A DNA stretch of 14,765 nt, from contig CANRCO010000018.1 in NCBI GenBank assembly GCA_947629125.1, positions 1 through 14,765 of the forward strand, in the 5' to 3' direction. Shown here one piece after another: positions 6,715 to 14,711 of the stretch. Under the pieces are notes generated by a model that saw only the letters and a list, made by a program, of their open reading frames with translations, made no database searches and was not told where the DNA came from. A program made the translations under genes and the position numbers. Each line of letters starts with the position of its first letter. Positions within the stretch are counted from its first letter, which is position 1. Origin of the DNA: an uncultured Bacilli bacterium (GTDB lineage: Bacteria > Bacillota_I > Bacilli_A > RF39 > UBA660).

Positions 6715-6734
6715 AAAACTTTGTTAAATTCTAC
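6687..6734 (-). repeat. Promoter-cassette repeat, copy 2
   Basis: This copy starts in the last codons and stop (6731-6733) of peptidase B and continues through a weak hairpin and U-tract (6737-6733 with 6724-6720, U-tract 6718-6712) into the orphan promoter. It corresponds to 6255-6305. A shorter third copy, promoter part only, lies at 7844-7879. Confidence 0.6.
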
Positions 6735-7810
6735 AAATATTTTTGCAAAGCTTTTTTTAATGGCTTATTATTTTTTATTTGGTCTAAACTTAAACCATAG
6801 TCATTTAGATTTTCATAATCACTACGATAAAAGTGATTTTTGGTAAAGTCTTTTAAATTATATATCATTAATTCTTTATCAAATTTGTATTGTTCTAAAA
6901 ATAGATAAGCTATACTTTTAGCATACGGATACTGATGTAAAGCCTCTACCGGCTCATATAAATAATTTAGTAATACACTATAATATTTAAATGGTAAGTT
7001 CATATTTTTGGCAGTAGTTGCTATGGATTCAATTGTATTATTATCTTTTATTAATAATTTTAATTTTACTAAATCTAAATATAATGTTTGTAATAAATCT
7101 TTTTCAATAATATTTTCTTGGGGAATTAATTTTAAATTTTGTAAATAATCTAAGAAAAGTAATTCCAAAGTATATGATAAAACTTCAATAAAGTTATGAT
7201 AATAAAATTTAACTTCATATCTATTATAAGAAAAATCGATTATATGTGCTAGCTCATGGATTATCGTATCTAACATTACACTATTATTTTTATTTTTAGC
7301 TACTAATGCATAATTTTTTTTAAGGAAATTACTACTTATAGAAAATCCTTCAAATGGTAAATTTTCTTTTTGAAAAAATAATAGATTATCTTGATTAACA
7401 AAATTATATATGATTTTACCAAAGTCTTTATCAATATTATTATAAAAATCAATAGCTATATCTATTAAATCGTTTTTTTCATAATTAGCTAAATAATCTA
7501 TATCATTATATTTAAAGTTTAAAGATTTAAATGATTTTATATTATTAATAAAAAGTTTTGTAATTTTTTTATCTATATATATCATTTTGGAAAGATAATT
7601 TTTATAATTGCAGTTATTGTTTTTTTTAATAAAATTTATTTCATCTGGTGACAATTCATATTTATTTATCGATTTATTATAAACATATTCATAAACATCA
7701 AAAAGATTAGTAATATCAATTAATAGTTCAATATATTCATTTGTTGTTTTAACTTTTTTCTTTTGAGCATTTAATGTTTTTATATCTTTAATAATTGTTT
7801 GTTCGTTCAT
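6731..7810 (-). CDS. Small M3-like zinc metallopeptidase, paralogue B
   Basis: This 359-residue protein is a paralogue of the gene at 5170-6222. The zinc site is HELAH at 185-189 with E209 in NFIEVLSYTLELLFLDYL, again 20 residues after the second His. The region before it (DIAIDFYNNIDKDFGKIIY, about 117-135) and the C-terminus (SIAYLFLEQY; YENLNDYGLSLDQIK) match paralogue A closely, whereas the N-terminal ~110 residues and the segment at about 225-290 have diverged. Both copies keep all three putative ligands, so both are probably active. There is no signal peptide or TM. The start is ATG at 7810 with AAGGA 8 nt upstream. It has its own promoter at 7844-7871, which overlaps the end of the clpB terminator. 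A chaperone-linked protein-turnover role is possible from the neighbour, but only inference. The M3 assignment is by motif order; a distinct minigluzincin family is the alternative. Confidence 0.78.
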   Translation of the reverse strand: MNEQTIIKDIKTLNAQKKKVKTTNEYIELLIDITNLFDVYEYVYNKSINKYELSPDEINFIKKNNNCNYKNYLSKMIYIDKKITKLFINNIKSFKSLNFKYNDIDYLANYEKNDLIDIAIDFYNNIDKDFGKIIYNFVNQDNLLFFQKENLPFEGFSISSNFLKKNYALVAKNKNNSVMLDTIIHELAHIIDFSYNRYEVKFYYHNFIEVLSYTLELLFLDYLQNLKLIPQENIIEKDLLQTLYLDLVKLKLLIKDNNTIESIATTAKNMNLPFKYYSVLLNYLYEPVEALHQYPYAKSIAYLFLEQYKFDKELMIYNLKDFTKNHFYRSDYENLNDYGLSLDQIKNNKPLKKALQKYL

Positions 7811-7843
7811 TTTAACTTTCCTTTAAACATAAATATGCTTGCT

Positions 7844-7871
7844 ATTATAACACCACTTTAATTTATTGCAA
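7844..7871 (-). promoter_or_regulatory. Promoter of metallopeptidase B
   Basis: TTGCAA (7871-7866), 16 nt, TGtTATAAT (hexamer 7849-7844). The -35 box lies a few bases after the U-tract of the clpB terminator, so the two signals are packed together. Confidence 0.75.
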
Positions 7872-7872
7872 G

Positions 7873-7895
7873 AAAAAAAGCCTTTTTTAGGCTTT
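7873..7895 (-). terminator. Terminator of clpB
   Basis: On the minus strand AAAGCCT (7895-7889) pairs with AGGCTTT (7883-7877), with a five-A loop, followed by a U-tract to 7873. The clpB stop codon (7889-7887) lies at the loop, so the hairpin overlaps the end of the gene. Confidence 0.9.
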
Positions 7896-9995
7896 AATTT
7901 CAATTGTAAATTCATCGTTTTTTACATCAATTATTAATTTATCATGCATTTTAATTTTATCTAAAATTAAATACTGAGCTAAAAGGGTATCAAGATGTCT
8001 AGTAATAAATCTTTTAATTGGACGAGCACCATATTCGGGATTATAAGAATTATTTACAATATAATCTTTAGCATTTTTTGTTAATTCAATTGATAGATGT
8101 AAATTACTTAAACGATTTTTAGTCTCATCAATTATTTTATCAACAATATCGTAAACAACTTCTTTACTTAAGGAATTAAAGACAATTACTTCATCAATAC
8201 GATTAATAAATTCCGGACGGAAATGTTTTTTTAATTCACTTAATACTAAGTTAGTGGCATCTTTTTCATTATCTAAAATATATTCACTACCTAAATTACT
8301 GGTCATAATTATAATAGTATTTTTAAAATCGACAGTTCGGCCTTGGCTATCAGTAATTCGACCATCATCTAAAATTTGTAATAAGATATTAAATACATCC
8401 GGATGGGCTTTTTCAATTTCATCAAATAAGACAATACTATAAGGATTACGCCGAACAGCTTCTGTTAACTGACCACCCTCATCATAACCAACATAACCTG
8501 GAGGAGCTCCAACTAAACGCGATACATTGAAAGCTTCCATATATTCACTACAATCAATTCGTACCATATGACGTTCATCATCAAATAATTCGTAAGCTAA
8601 AGATTTAGCTACTTCAGTTTTACCTACACCCGTTGGTCCTAAAAAAATAAATGAACCAATTGGACGATTAGGGTCTTTTATACCACTACGAGCACGCATT
8701 ATCGCTTCACTAACCAATTTGATGGCAGCATTTTGCCCTTTAACTCGTTTTTCTAAGTTAGTAGCTAAATTAAGTAATTTTTCTTTTTCGCCACTTACTA
8801 ATTTTTTAACAGGAATATTAGTCCATTTTGCAATAATATTAGCAATTGATTCTTCATCAACTACATCACTTAAAATTTTAGAATCGACTGATTTTTGTAA
8901 ACTAGCTAATTCTTTTTCCAAACGCGGAATATCACCATGACGTAAAATTGCCGCTTTTTCTAAATCATAATTGTTTTCCGCAGTTTCTAAAGCAAAACGG
9001 GCTTTTTCTAATTCTTCTTTTTTAGCATTGATGTTACTATTTAGATTTTTTTCTTCTTCCCAAGTTTGACGCATAGCTTGTTCTTTTTCTTGTAATTTAC
9101 TAATTTCAGTATTAATTTGTTCTAAACGTGCTTTACTTAATTCATCTTTTTCTTTTTTTAGGGCTTGTCTTTCAATTTCTAAACGCATAATATCGCGAGT
9201 TAATGTATCTAATTCCACAGGAACACTATCTAATTGCATTTTAATAGTAGCACAAGCTTCATCAACTAAGTCAATAGCTTTATCTGGTAAATATCTATCA
9301 GTTATATATCTATCGGCAAGAGTTGCTGCAGAAACTAAAGCATTATCTTTAATATTAACTTTATGGAATACTTCAAAACGTTGTTTTAATCCTCTTAAAA
9401 TAGTAATAGTATCAACAACACTTGGTTCACTAACTTTAACCTTTTGTAATCGTCTTTCTAGAGCTCCATCTTTTTCAATGTATTTACGATACTCATTTAA
9501 AGTAGTAGCACCAATTAAGCGTATTTCACCACGAGCTAACATGGGTTTTAGCATATTACCAACATCCATACTGCTTTCTTGGTTAGCACCAACAATCATA
9601 TGAATTTCATCGATAAACATAATAATATCGCCATTACTTTGTTCTACTTCTTTTAAAACCGCTTTTAATCTTTCCTCAAATTCACCACGATATTTAGCAC
9701 CTGCAACCAATGCTCCTAAATCTAATTCCCAAATAGTTTTATCTTTTAAGCTATTAGGAACATCGCCTTTGATAATTCGCCAAGCAAGGCCTTCAACAAT
9801 TGCCGTTTTACCTACACCAGGCTCTCCAATTAAAACGGGATTATTCTTAGTTTTACGAGAAAGTATACGAATAACATTTCTTATTTCTTCATCACGACCT
9901 ATAACGGGGTAAACTTTATTGTCTTTAACATTTTTCGTTATATCTCGACCATACTTTTCTAAAACATTTTCTTCTGGTTCATTATTATAATTCAT
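7887..9995 (-). CDS. clpB: ATP-dependent disaggregase ClpB, lacking the N domain
   Basis: A hexameric AAA+ chaperone that threads aggregated proteins, normally with DnaK. Its 702 residues contain: Walker A GEPGVGKT (57-64) and Walker B IIMFIDE (124-130) of the first ATPase ring; a pore-loop KYRG (101-104); a long ClpB-type coiled-coil M domain (about 268-375), which separates it from ClpC; a second Walker A GPTGVGKT (453-460); a second pore loop GYVG (500-503); Walker B SIVLFDE (520-526); and sensor-2 GARPIKR near the end. The ~150-residue substrate-binding N domain is absent, as in short ClpB forms of mycoplasmas and internally initiated E. coli ClpB. The start is ATG at 9995 with AAAGGAGG 7 nt upstream. 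Earlier in-frame codons up to 10031 lie in the promoter, upstream of the predicted transcript start. Expression is likely heat-induced through HrcA (CIRCE at 10035-10061). Confidence 0.96.
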   Translation of the reverse strand: MNYNNEPEENVLEKYGRDITKNVKDNKVYPVIGRDEEIRNVIRILSRKTKNNPVLIGEPGVGKTAIVEGLAWRIIKGDVPNSLKDKTIWELDLGALVAGAKYRGEFEERLKAVLKEVEQSNGDIIMFIDEIHMIVGANQESSMDVGNMLKPMLARGEIRLIGATTLNEYRKYIEKDGALERRLQKVKVSEPSVVDTITILRGLKQRFEVFHKVNIKDNALVSAATLADRYITDRYLPDKAIDLVDEACATIKMQLDSVPVELDTLTRDIMRLEIERQALKKEKDELSKARLEQINTEISKLQEKEQAMRQTWEEEKNLNSNINAKKEELEKARFALETAENNYDLEKAAILRHGDIPRLEKELASLQKSVDSKILSDVVDEESIANIIAKWTNIPVKKLVSGEKEKLLNLATNLEKRVKGQNAAIKLVSEAIMRARSGIKDPNRPIGSFIFLGPTGVGKTEVAKSLAYELFDDERHMVRIDCSEYMEAFNVSRLVGAPPGYVGYDEGGQLTEAVRRNPYSIVLFDEIEKAHPDVFNILLQILDDGRITDSQGRTVDFKNTIIIMTSNLGSEYILDNEKDATNLVLSELKKHFRPEFINRIDEVIVFNSLSKEVVYDIVDKIIDETKNRLSNLHLSIELTKNAKDYIVNNSYNPEYGARPIKRFITRHLDTLLAQYLILDKIKMHDKLIIDVKNDEFTIEIKA

Positions 9996-10019
9996 TATAA
10001 TTCCTCCTTTACTAAACGC

Positions 10020-10048
10020 ATTATAGCTCACTAATTAGCAATTGTCAA
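10020..10048 (-). promoter_or_regulatory. Promoter of clpB
   Basis: TTGACA (10048-10043), 17 nt, TATAAT (10025-10020): both hexamers match the SigA consensus exactly. The -35 box and part of the spacer lie within the CIRCE operator. Confidence 0.92.
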
Positions 10049-10061
10049 TAGTGAGTGCTAA
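10035..10061 (-). promoter_or_regulatory. CIRCE operator (HrcA site) of clpB
   Basis: On the minus strand TTAGCACTC (10061-10053) is a perfect CIRCE half-site. Nine bases later the second arm reads AATTGCTAA (10043-10035) against the consensus GAGTGCTAA, with 7 of 9 matching. The operator covers the -35 box, as expected for repression by HrcA and relief on heat shock. A second, overlapping imperfect palindrome (TTAGCACTCACTA, 15 nt, TAGTGAG) extends over the spacer. No CtsR-type GGTCAAA repeat is seen. Confidence 0.88.
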
Positions 10062-10077
10062 TTAATAAAAATTATAT

Positions 10078-10111
10078 AAAAAATAGGATTAGTTTATTAA
10101 ACTACTTCCTA
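10078..10111 (-). terminator. Terminator of the surface-protein gene
   Basis: On the minus strand TAGGA pairs with TCCTA (10111-10107 with 10088-10084) and, inside small bulges, TAGTTT with AAACTA (10104-10099 with 10095-10090). Six U follow (10083-10078). It separates this gene from the clpB control region. Confidence 0.88.
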
Positions 10112-10146
10112 CTTATTACTCCATTTTAATATTTTTTTAATTAAGC

Positions 10147-11898
10147 TTAAATTGCAAGTCTATACGGATTATTTTTGGTTCCATTTCCGCTCACTATTTT
10201 AACGTCTGATTTTAGATATAGGACTGGGCGAACATTATAAATATCATTAACATAATAATTATTAATAAATCCTGATTTTTGCATATAATCTGCACTGTTA
10301 TTTCCAAAAGCAGTAGGTGACAATAACCACTGAGAATTTGATGGTTCATATAGCCAATCATTCTTTTTACAATCTTCATAATCATTATTGCTCCATTCAT
10401 ATAAAGATTGGGCTAAACATTCGTCTCTTGTATTTGTATCTCCACCACGTGTTGCAAATCCATAATCACTGGCATACATTAAACCTACTTTACCTTCCCA
10501 TGTTGGTGGATTACCAGTATATATTGTATTTTCATGCTCTTTATTATAATGTATTATAGTAGTTGCTGTTTTATTTACTCCTGATAATACTCCTCCTAAA
10601 TGCCATTTTGCATTTTCAAATAATTTTTTACTAATTTCTCTCATTCCTGTATCTTCAAAATTTAGTTTATACCAATACTCTTTAAAACTATTTTCTGTTG
10701 TATATTTATACACTCTATTTCTTATATCCGTTATTCCTCTATTCCAAAAAGCACCATTTAATGTTTCTTTTAAGCTTGCATTATTCCAATTGTTTTTATA
10801 ATCATAATTAGAACAACTTTCTGTTTCATCTTCTGTACTACATCTTGCATCCCAGGTCATCATTCCGATATCTTCATCTCTTATTATTTTTAATCTTGCT
10901 GTTTGTTTATCATCTGTTGTATTATCTTTCATTACTCCGATGATGCGCCATAATATTGGGTCGCCTTTTTTATGTTGTTGAGTACAATGTTTGTTATATT
11001 TGCCATTACCCTTACATTCTTCTTCGCTTGTATATTCTACTGTATAATCACCTTTGTATATATCTTCATTATTGTAACCAACCCAGATATCTGTTGGATA
11101 TACTCCATTTCCTATATCTACATAATTTGCTGGGTCTGCTCCGATATATCTTAAATTGTTATCTGTTGTTCCATCTTCAATTAATTGTGTTGTGCTATCC
11201 GTACTTGCAGCTGCTGGAGTTGATTCAGTTAACTTTATTATTTTTTTTACAGCATTTTCTGCCTTTGTTGGGGTTGCCCATACACTTATTTTTCCTTTGT
11301 ATGTTTTGTTCATCTCACTATCTGGTGTTTCACTATCTAACCACATTCTTAAGGTATAGTCTATTGAATCATTACCTTCACCATTTGGTCCTAATGCTCC
11401 TGTTTCTAATTCTCTTGTATCATATGCTGTTGCAGTATTTCCTTCTGTTTTTGTTAATAATGTCTCTGTAGTTTTATACCCTCCTAATTCTAATACTGCT
11501 CCATCATTTAAGGTTGTGTTTATATAATTTATATCTACTCTTTTAACATCACTATTTGTATCATCTGTTGATACTTCACCATTTGCTGTTAATTTTAAAC
11601 TTTCCATATTTACTGTATAATTAACATATGTATTACACTCATTTTTTATGGTAAATGTATACCCTTCCAATGCTCTACCGTCAGCATCGCTGATTGGAAA
11701 AGTTTTTTCTAAGGTAAAGCCAGCTGCATCTGATTTATTTGTATAAGATATTCTTAAGCAATCTGTATTAATTACATTTTTATCTTCTTGAACTTTAGTT
11801 GTTGTCCAATATGCATATGTTGCTCCAATTACAATTAATAGTACTAAACAGATACTTGCTATTATTATATATTTCTTTTTCTTATTTTGTTCTATCAT
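10147..11898 (-). CDS. Surface protein, SipW/TasA-like N-terminus and DUF6273-like domain
   Basis: This 583-residue exported protein starts with basic residues and a hydrophobic segment (10-28) ending IGATYAYWTTT, which resembles the signal region of TasA/CalY-type proteins cut by SipW-like signal peptidases. Residues 40-210 are a beta-rich domain (KGKISVWAT near 201-209) with paired Cys47 and Cys88. A Thr/Ser/Ala linker (about 222-246) leads to a C-terminal domain (about 258-583) with WRIIGV (317-322), NNASLKETLNGAFW (372-385), WLLSP (524-528) and NVRPVLYL (555-562). These match the landmarks I associate with DUF6273, lectin-like modules common in gut Bacilli surface proteins. All eight cysteines outside the hydrophobic segment sit in the exported part, suggesting disulfides. 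The start is ATG at 11898 with GAGGAG upstream. The gene is alone between its own promoter and terminator. No sortase motif is seen. The ligand is unknown. Confidence 0.8.
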   Translation of the reverse strand: MIEQNKKKKYIIIASICLVLLIVIGATYAYWTTTKVQEDKNVINTDCLRISYTNKSDAAGFTLEKTFPISDADGRALEGYTFTIKNECNTYVNYTVNMESLKLTANGEVSTDDTNSDVKRVDINYINTTLNDGAVLELGGYKTTETLLTKTEGNTATAYDTRELETGALGPNGEGNDSIDYTLRMWLDSETPDSEMNKTYKGKISVWATPTKAENAVKKIIKLTESTPAAASTDSTTQLIEDGTTDNNLRYIGADPANYVDIGNGVYPTDIWVGYNNEDIYKGDYTVEYTSEEECKGNGKYNKHCTQQHKKGDPILWRIIGVMKDNTTDDKQTARLKIIRDEDIGMMTWDARCSTEDETESCSNYDYKNNWNNASLKETLNGAFWNRGITDIRNRVYKYTTENSFKEYWYKLNFEDTGMREISKKLFENAKWHLGGVLSGVNKTATTIIHYNKEHENTIYTGNPPTWEGKVGLMYASDYGFATRGGDTNTRDECLAQSLYEWSNNDYEDCKKNDWLYEPSNSQWLLSPTAFGNNSADYMQKSGFINNYYVNDIYNVRPVLYLKSDVKIVSGNGTKNNPYRLAI

Positions 11899-11963
11899 TT
11901 TACTAACTCCTCATTTGTAGTATTAACTTTTAGCTTTAATTAATACTTTCTATCTTTAAATTA

Positions 11964-11993
11964 ATAATAACAAATTTATAGCTATCTTGTAAA
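11964..11993 (-). promoter_or_regulatory. Candidate promoter of the surface-protein gene
   Basis: TTTACA (11993-11988), 18 nt, TGtTATTAT, an extended -10 (hexamer 11969-11964). It lies about 65 nt upstream of the ATG, in the gap after mutS. Confidence 0.5.
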
Positions 11994-12027
11994 TATCTTA
12001 TTTGAAAGTTTATCAAGTTATAAGTAT

Positions 12028-12047
12028 AAAAAAAGTAAATATTACTT
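12028..12047 (-). terminator. Terminator of mutS
   Basis: AAGTAA (12047-12042) pairs with TTACTT (12038-12033) around a 3-nt loop, followed by a U-tract to 12028. It overlaps the mutS stop codon. The stem has little GC, so it is probably leaky. Confidence 0.6.
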
Positions 12048-14595
12048 ATTTTTCTTTAGCAATATTTACAATTTCGTATAATTTATTCATTGCTTCAATT
12101 GGGGTTAATTTTAAAACATCAATATTTTTTAAATCATCAATTAATTCATCATTTACTTTTGTTTGTTCCTCTTCTAAATCGAAACTTAATTGAACTTTTT
12201 CTTTTTTGTGGTTAGTTTTATTATTTTCATAATGATTTAAAATTTCATCCGCTCTTGTTATTAAATCAGTTGGCATTTTTGCTAGCTTTGCTACATGAAT
12301 ACCATAACTTTTATCGGCTGGACCATTTTTAATTTTATGTAAAAAAGTAATTTCGCCATTTTCTTCATGAGCAGCTACATGAATATTTTTTAATGAAGAA
12401 ATTTCTTTATCTAAAGTAGTTAATTCATGATAATGTGTTGAAAATAAAGTTTTACATTGAATGTTTTTACTTATATATTCAATAATTGCTTGGGCTAGAC
12501 TCATTCCATCATATGTTGCCGTACCCCGACCTAGTTCATCAAATAAAATTAAACTATTTTTGGTAGCATTATTAATGGCATTTTGGGCTTCTTTCATTTC
12601 GACCATAAAAGTTGATTCGCCACTAACTAAATCATCACTCGCTCCAATCCGTGTAAAGATTTTATCGATAATTGATAAGCTGGCACTTTTAGCTGGCACA
12701 AATGAACCCATTTGAGCCATAATAACAATAATAGCAAGTTGTCGCATGTAAGTACTTTTACCAGACATATTAGGTCCTGTAATTAATAATGTATTAGTTT
12801 GATTATCCATAATACAATCATTAACAACATAATTATTATTCGATACTTTTTCAATAACAGGATGTCGCCCTTCAATTATTTTGATTTCATTGGTTTCATT
12901 TAAATTTGGGCGAACTAAATTATATTCATCACTACAAACTGCTAAAGAAGCTAAAACATCTAAATCACTAATTATATCAGCGGTCTTTTTAATGGCAATA
13001 ATATGTTTTTTAATAATTTGTTTAATTTCCATAAATAAATTGTATTCTAATTCAATTATTTTTTCTTCAGCATTTAAAATTAAAGCTTCTTTTTCTTTTA
13101 ACTCTGGTGATATATAACGTTCACAATTAGTTAAAGTTTGTCTTCTTTCAAAATGAAATTCTTCCTTAATTTCTTTAATTTGTCCTTTACTAACTTCAAT
13201 ATAATAACCAAATATTTTATTAAAACCAACTTTTAATGTTTTTATTCCGGTTTGTTCTCTAATTTTAGCTTCAAATTCTGCAATAAAATTTTTACCACCA
13301 CTGCGAATCTTTTTTAACTCATCTAAATCTTTATCATAACCTTCTTTAATTAAATAACCTTCTTTTAAAGTTATTGGAGGATTTTCATAAATACTTCTTT
13401 CTAATAATTCGTAGACAGCGCGATGCGTATCAAGTTCATAATCAAAACCTAGAGAAATTAATTTTTCTTTAATACTTGGTAAAATTGCTAAACTCTGTTT
13501 TAATTGCAATAAATCTCGAGCATTTAAATTACCACAACTAACTTTACCACATAATCTTTCTAAATCATATATTTCATATAAATCATTGCGTAGTTCATCT
13601 TTAATAATAAATTCATTATTTAATTTTTCTATTTTTGTATAACGACTTTCAATAGCTTCTTTATTCTTTAAAGGATTTAATAACCAATTTTTTAATTTTC
13701 TGCTACCCATAGCAGTTTTAGTTTTATCTAAAAGCCAAATTAAAGAATAAGTTCTTTCTTTTAATCTTAAAGTTTCTATTAATTCTAAGTTTTTAACTGT
13801 ATGAACATCCATAGTTAAATAATCTTGTTTATCAATAATTTGAACATTTTCTATATGAGTTAAATCTTTTAATTCTTTAACAACTAAGTAATAAAATAAA
13901 TGTTTAATACCCGCTTGCAGGCGAACATCTTCTACTTGTTTTAATAAATAATCATAAGCACTATCAGTTAAATATTCACTAGAAATAGTAACTTCTATAC
14001 TATAAGTATTTTTAAGTAAATTGATAAGTTCAACATCGTCATTATTTTCAATTAGGATTTCTTTAATTCCTAAATTTAATATTTCATTTAATAATTTGTT
14101 TTTATCATCTTCTAATGATAAAGAACATAAACTACCAGTAGAAATATCGGCATAAGTTAAAACATATAAAGAATTAAATTTTAAAACACTACCTATATAA
14201 TTATTTTCTTGTTCATTTAATAGTTCAAAATCAACTACTGTTCCTTTACTAATAACTTGAACTACTCCTCTTTTAACCATGCCTTTAGTATTTTTTGGGT
14301 CTTCTAATTGTTCACAAATAGCTATTTTATAACCTTTATTTACTAATTTTTCAATATATGGTTTAACTGAATGAAAAGGTACACCACACATGGGAATTCG
14401 CTCAGATAAGCCAGCATTTTTTCCAGTAAGTGTCAATTCTAGTTCGCGACTACAAATATCGGCATCTTCAAAAAACAATTCATAAAAATCACCTAAACGG
14501 AAAAATAATAAAACATCACTATACTCATCTTTAATGTCCATATATTGACTCATCATTGGACTTAATTTGTTTCTATCTACTTCATTTCTTTTCAT
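12046..14595 (-). CDS. mutS: DNA mismatch repair protein MutS
   Basis: MutS recognises mismatches and small loops in new DNA and, with MutL, starts strand-directed repair. The 849 residues are the usual MutS1 length. The mismatch-reading Phe-x-Glu motif is in GDFYELF (F37, E39). The connector, lever and clamp regions follow. The ATPase has Walker A GPNMSGKST (607-615), Walker B SLILFDELGRG (681-691), the region GASDDLVSGEST before it (651-662), and the His switch FSTHYHEL. A C-terminal QLSFD (802-806) looks like a sliding-clamp-binding motif. The start is ATG at 14595; canonical homology begins at LSPMMSQYMDIK (11-22). No good Shine-Dalgarno site precedes it, only a short leader after an extended -10 promoter. 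mutL, often next to mutS, is not downstream here; a surface-protein gene follows instead. Confidence 0.98.
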   Translation of the reverse strand: MKRNEVDRNKLSPMMSQYMDIKDEYSDVLLFFRLGDFYELFFEDADICSRELELTLTGKNAGLSERIPMCGVPFHSVKPYIEKLVNKGYKIAICEQLEDPKNTKGMVKRGVVQVISKGTVVDFELLNEQENNYIGSVLKFNSLYVLTYADISTGSLCSLSLEDDKNKLLNEILNLGIKEILIENNDDVELINLLKNTYSIEVTISSEYLTDSAYDYLLKQVEDVRLQAGIKHLFYYLVVKELKDLTHIENVQIIDKQDYLTMDVHTVKNLELIETLRLKERTYSLIWLLDKTKTAMGSRKLKNWLLNPLKNKEAIESRYTKIEKLNNEFIIKDELRNDLYEIYDLERLCGKVSCGNLNARDLLQLKQSLAILPSIKEKLISLGFDYELDTHRAVYELLERSIYENPPITLKEGYLIKEGYDKDLDELKKIRSGGKNFIAEFEAKIREQTGIKTLKVGFNKIFGYYIEVSKGQIKEIKEEFHFERRQTLTNCERYISPELKEKEALILNAEEKIIELEYNLFMEIKQIIKKHIIAIKKTADIISDLDVLASLAVCSDEYNLVRPNLNETNEIKIIEGRHPVIEKVSNNNYVVNDCIMDNQTNTLLITGPNMSGKSTYMRQLAIIVIMAQMGSFVPAKSASLSIIDKIFTRIGASDDLVSGESTFMVEMKEAQNAINNATKNSLILFDELGRGTATYDGMSLAQAIIEYISKNIQCKTLFSTHYHELTTLDKEISSLKNIHVAAHEENGEITFLHKIKNGPADKSYGIHVAKLAKMPTDLITRADEILNHYENNKTNHKKEKVQLSFDLEEEQTKVNDELIDDLKNIDVLKLTPIEAMNKLYEIVNIAKEK

Positions 14596-14612
14596 TACTA
14601 CATCACAAAATA

Positions 14613-14621
14613 ATTATAGCA
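14613..14621 (-). promoter_or_regulatory. Extended -10 promoter of mutS
   Basis: TGcTATAAT (hexamer 14618-14613) on the minus strand, with no clear -35 box at 17 nt. The predicted leader is only about 10-12 nt and lacks a strong ribosome-binding site, so translation may start in a near-leaderless manner. Confidence 0.6.
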
Positions 14622-14670
14622 TAAATTTGCCAAAACATGGTATAATTATCGATTTTTCGCATAAAAAATA

Positions 14671-14699
14671 TTGCAACGAATTTGTTTATATGTTACAAT
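14671..14699 (+). promoter_or_regulatory. Promoter of the tRNA gene
   Basis: TTGCAA (14671-14676), 17 nt, TACAAT (14694-14699). The start would be near 14706, 6 nt before the mature tRNA 5' end. It is divergent from the mutS promoter. Confidence 0.8.
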
Positions 14700-14711
14700 T
14701 GCTATTGTGAT

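Noticed and set aside
9996..10031. Longer clpB start at 10031
   Set aside because: The extra codons overlap the -10 box and CIRCE region, upstream of the expected transcript start; the ATG at 9995 has AAAGGAGG.
10956..11471. Plus-strand ORFs opposite the surface-protein gene
   Set aside because: They are Leu/Tyr/His-rich shadows of the minus-strand gene, lacking ribosome sites.
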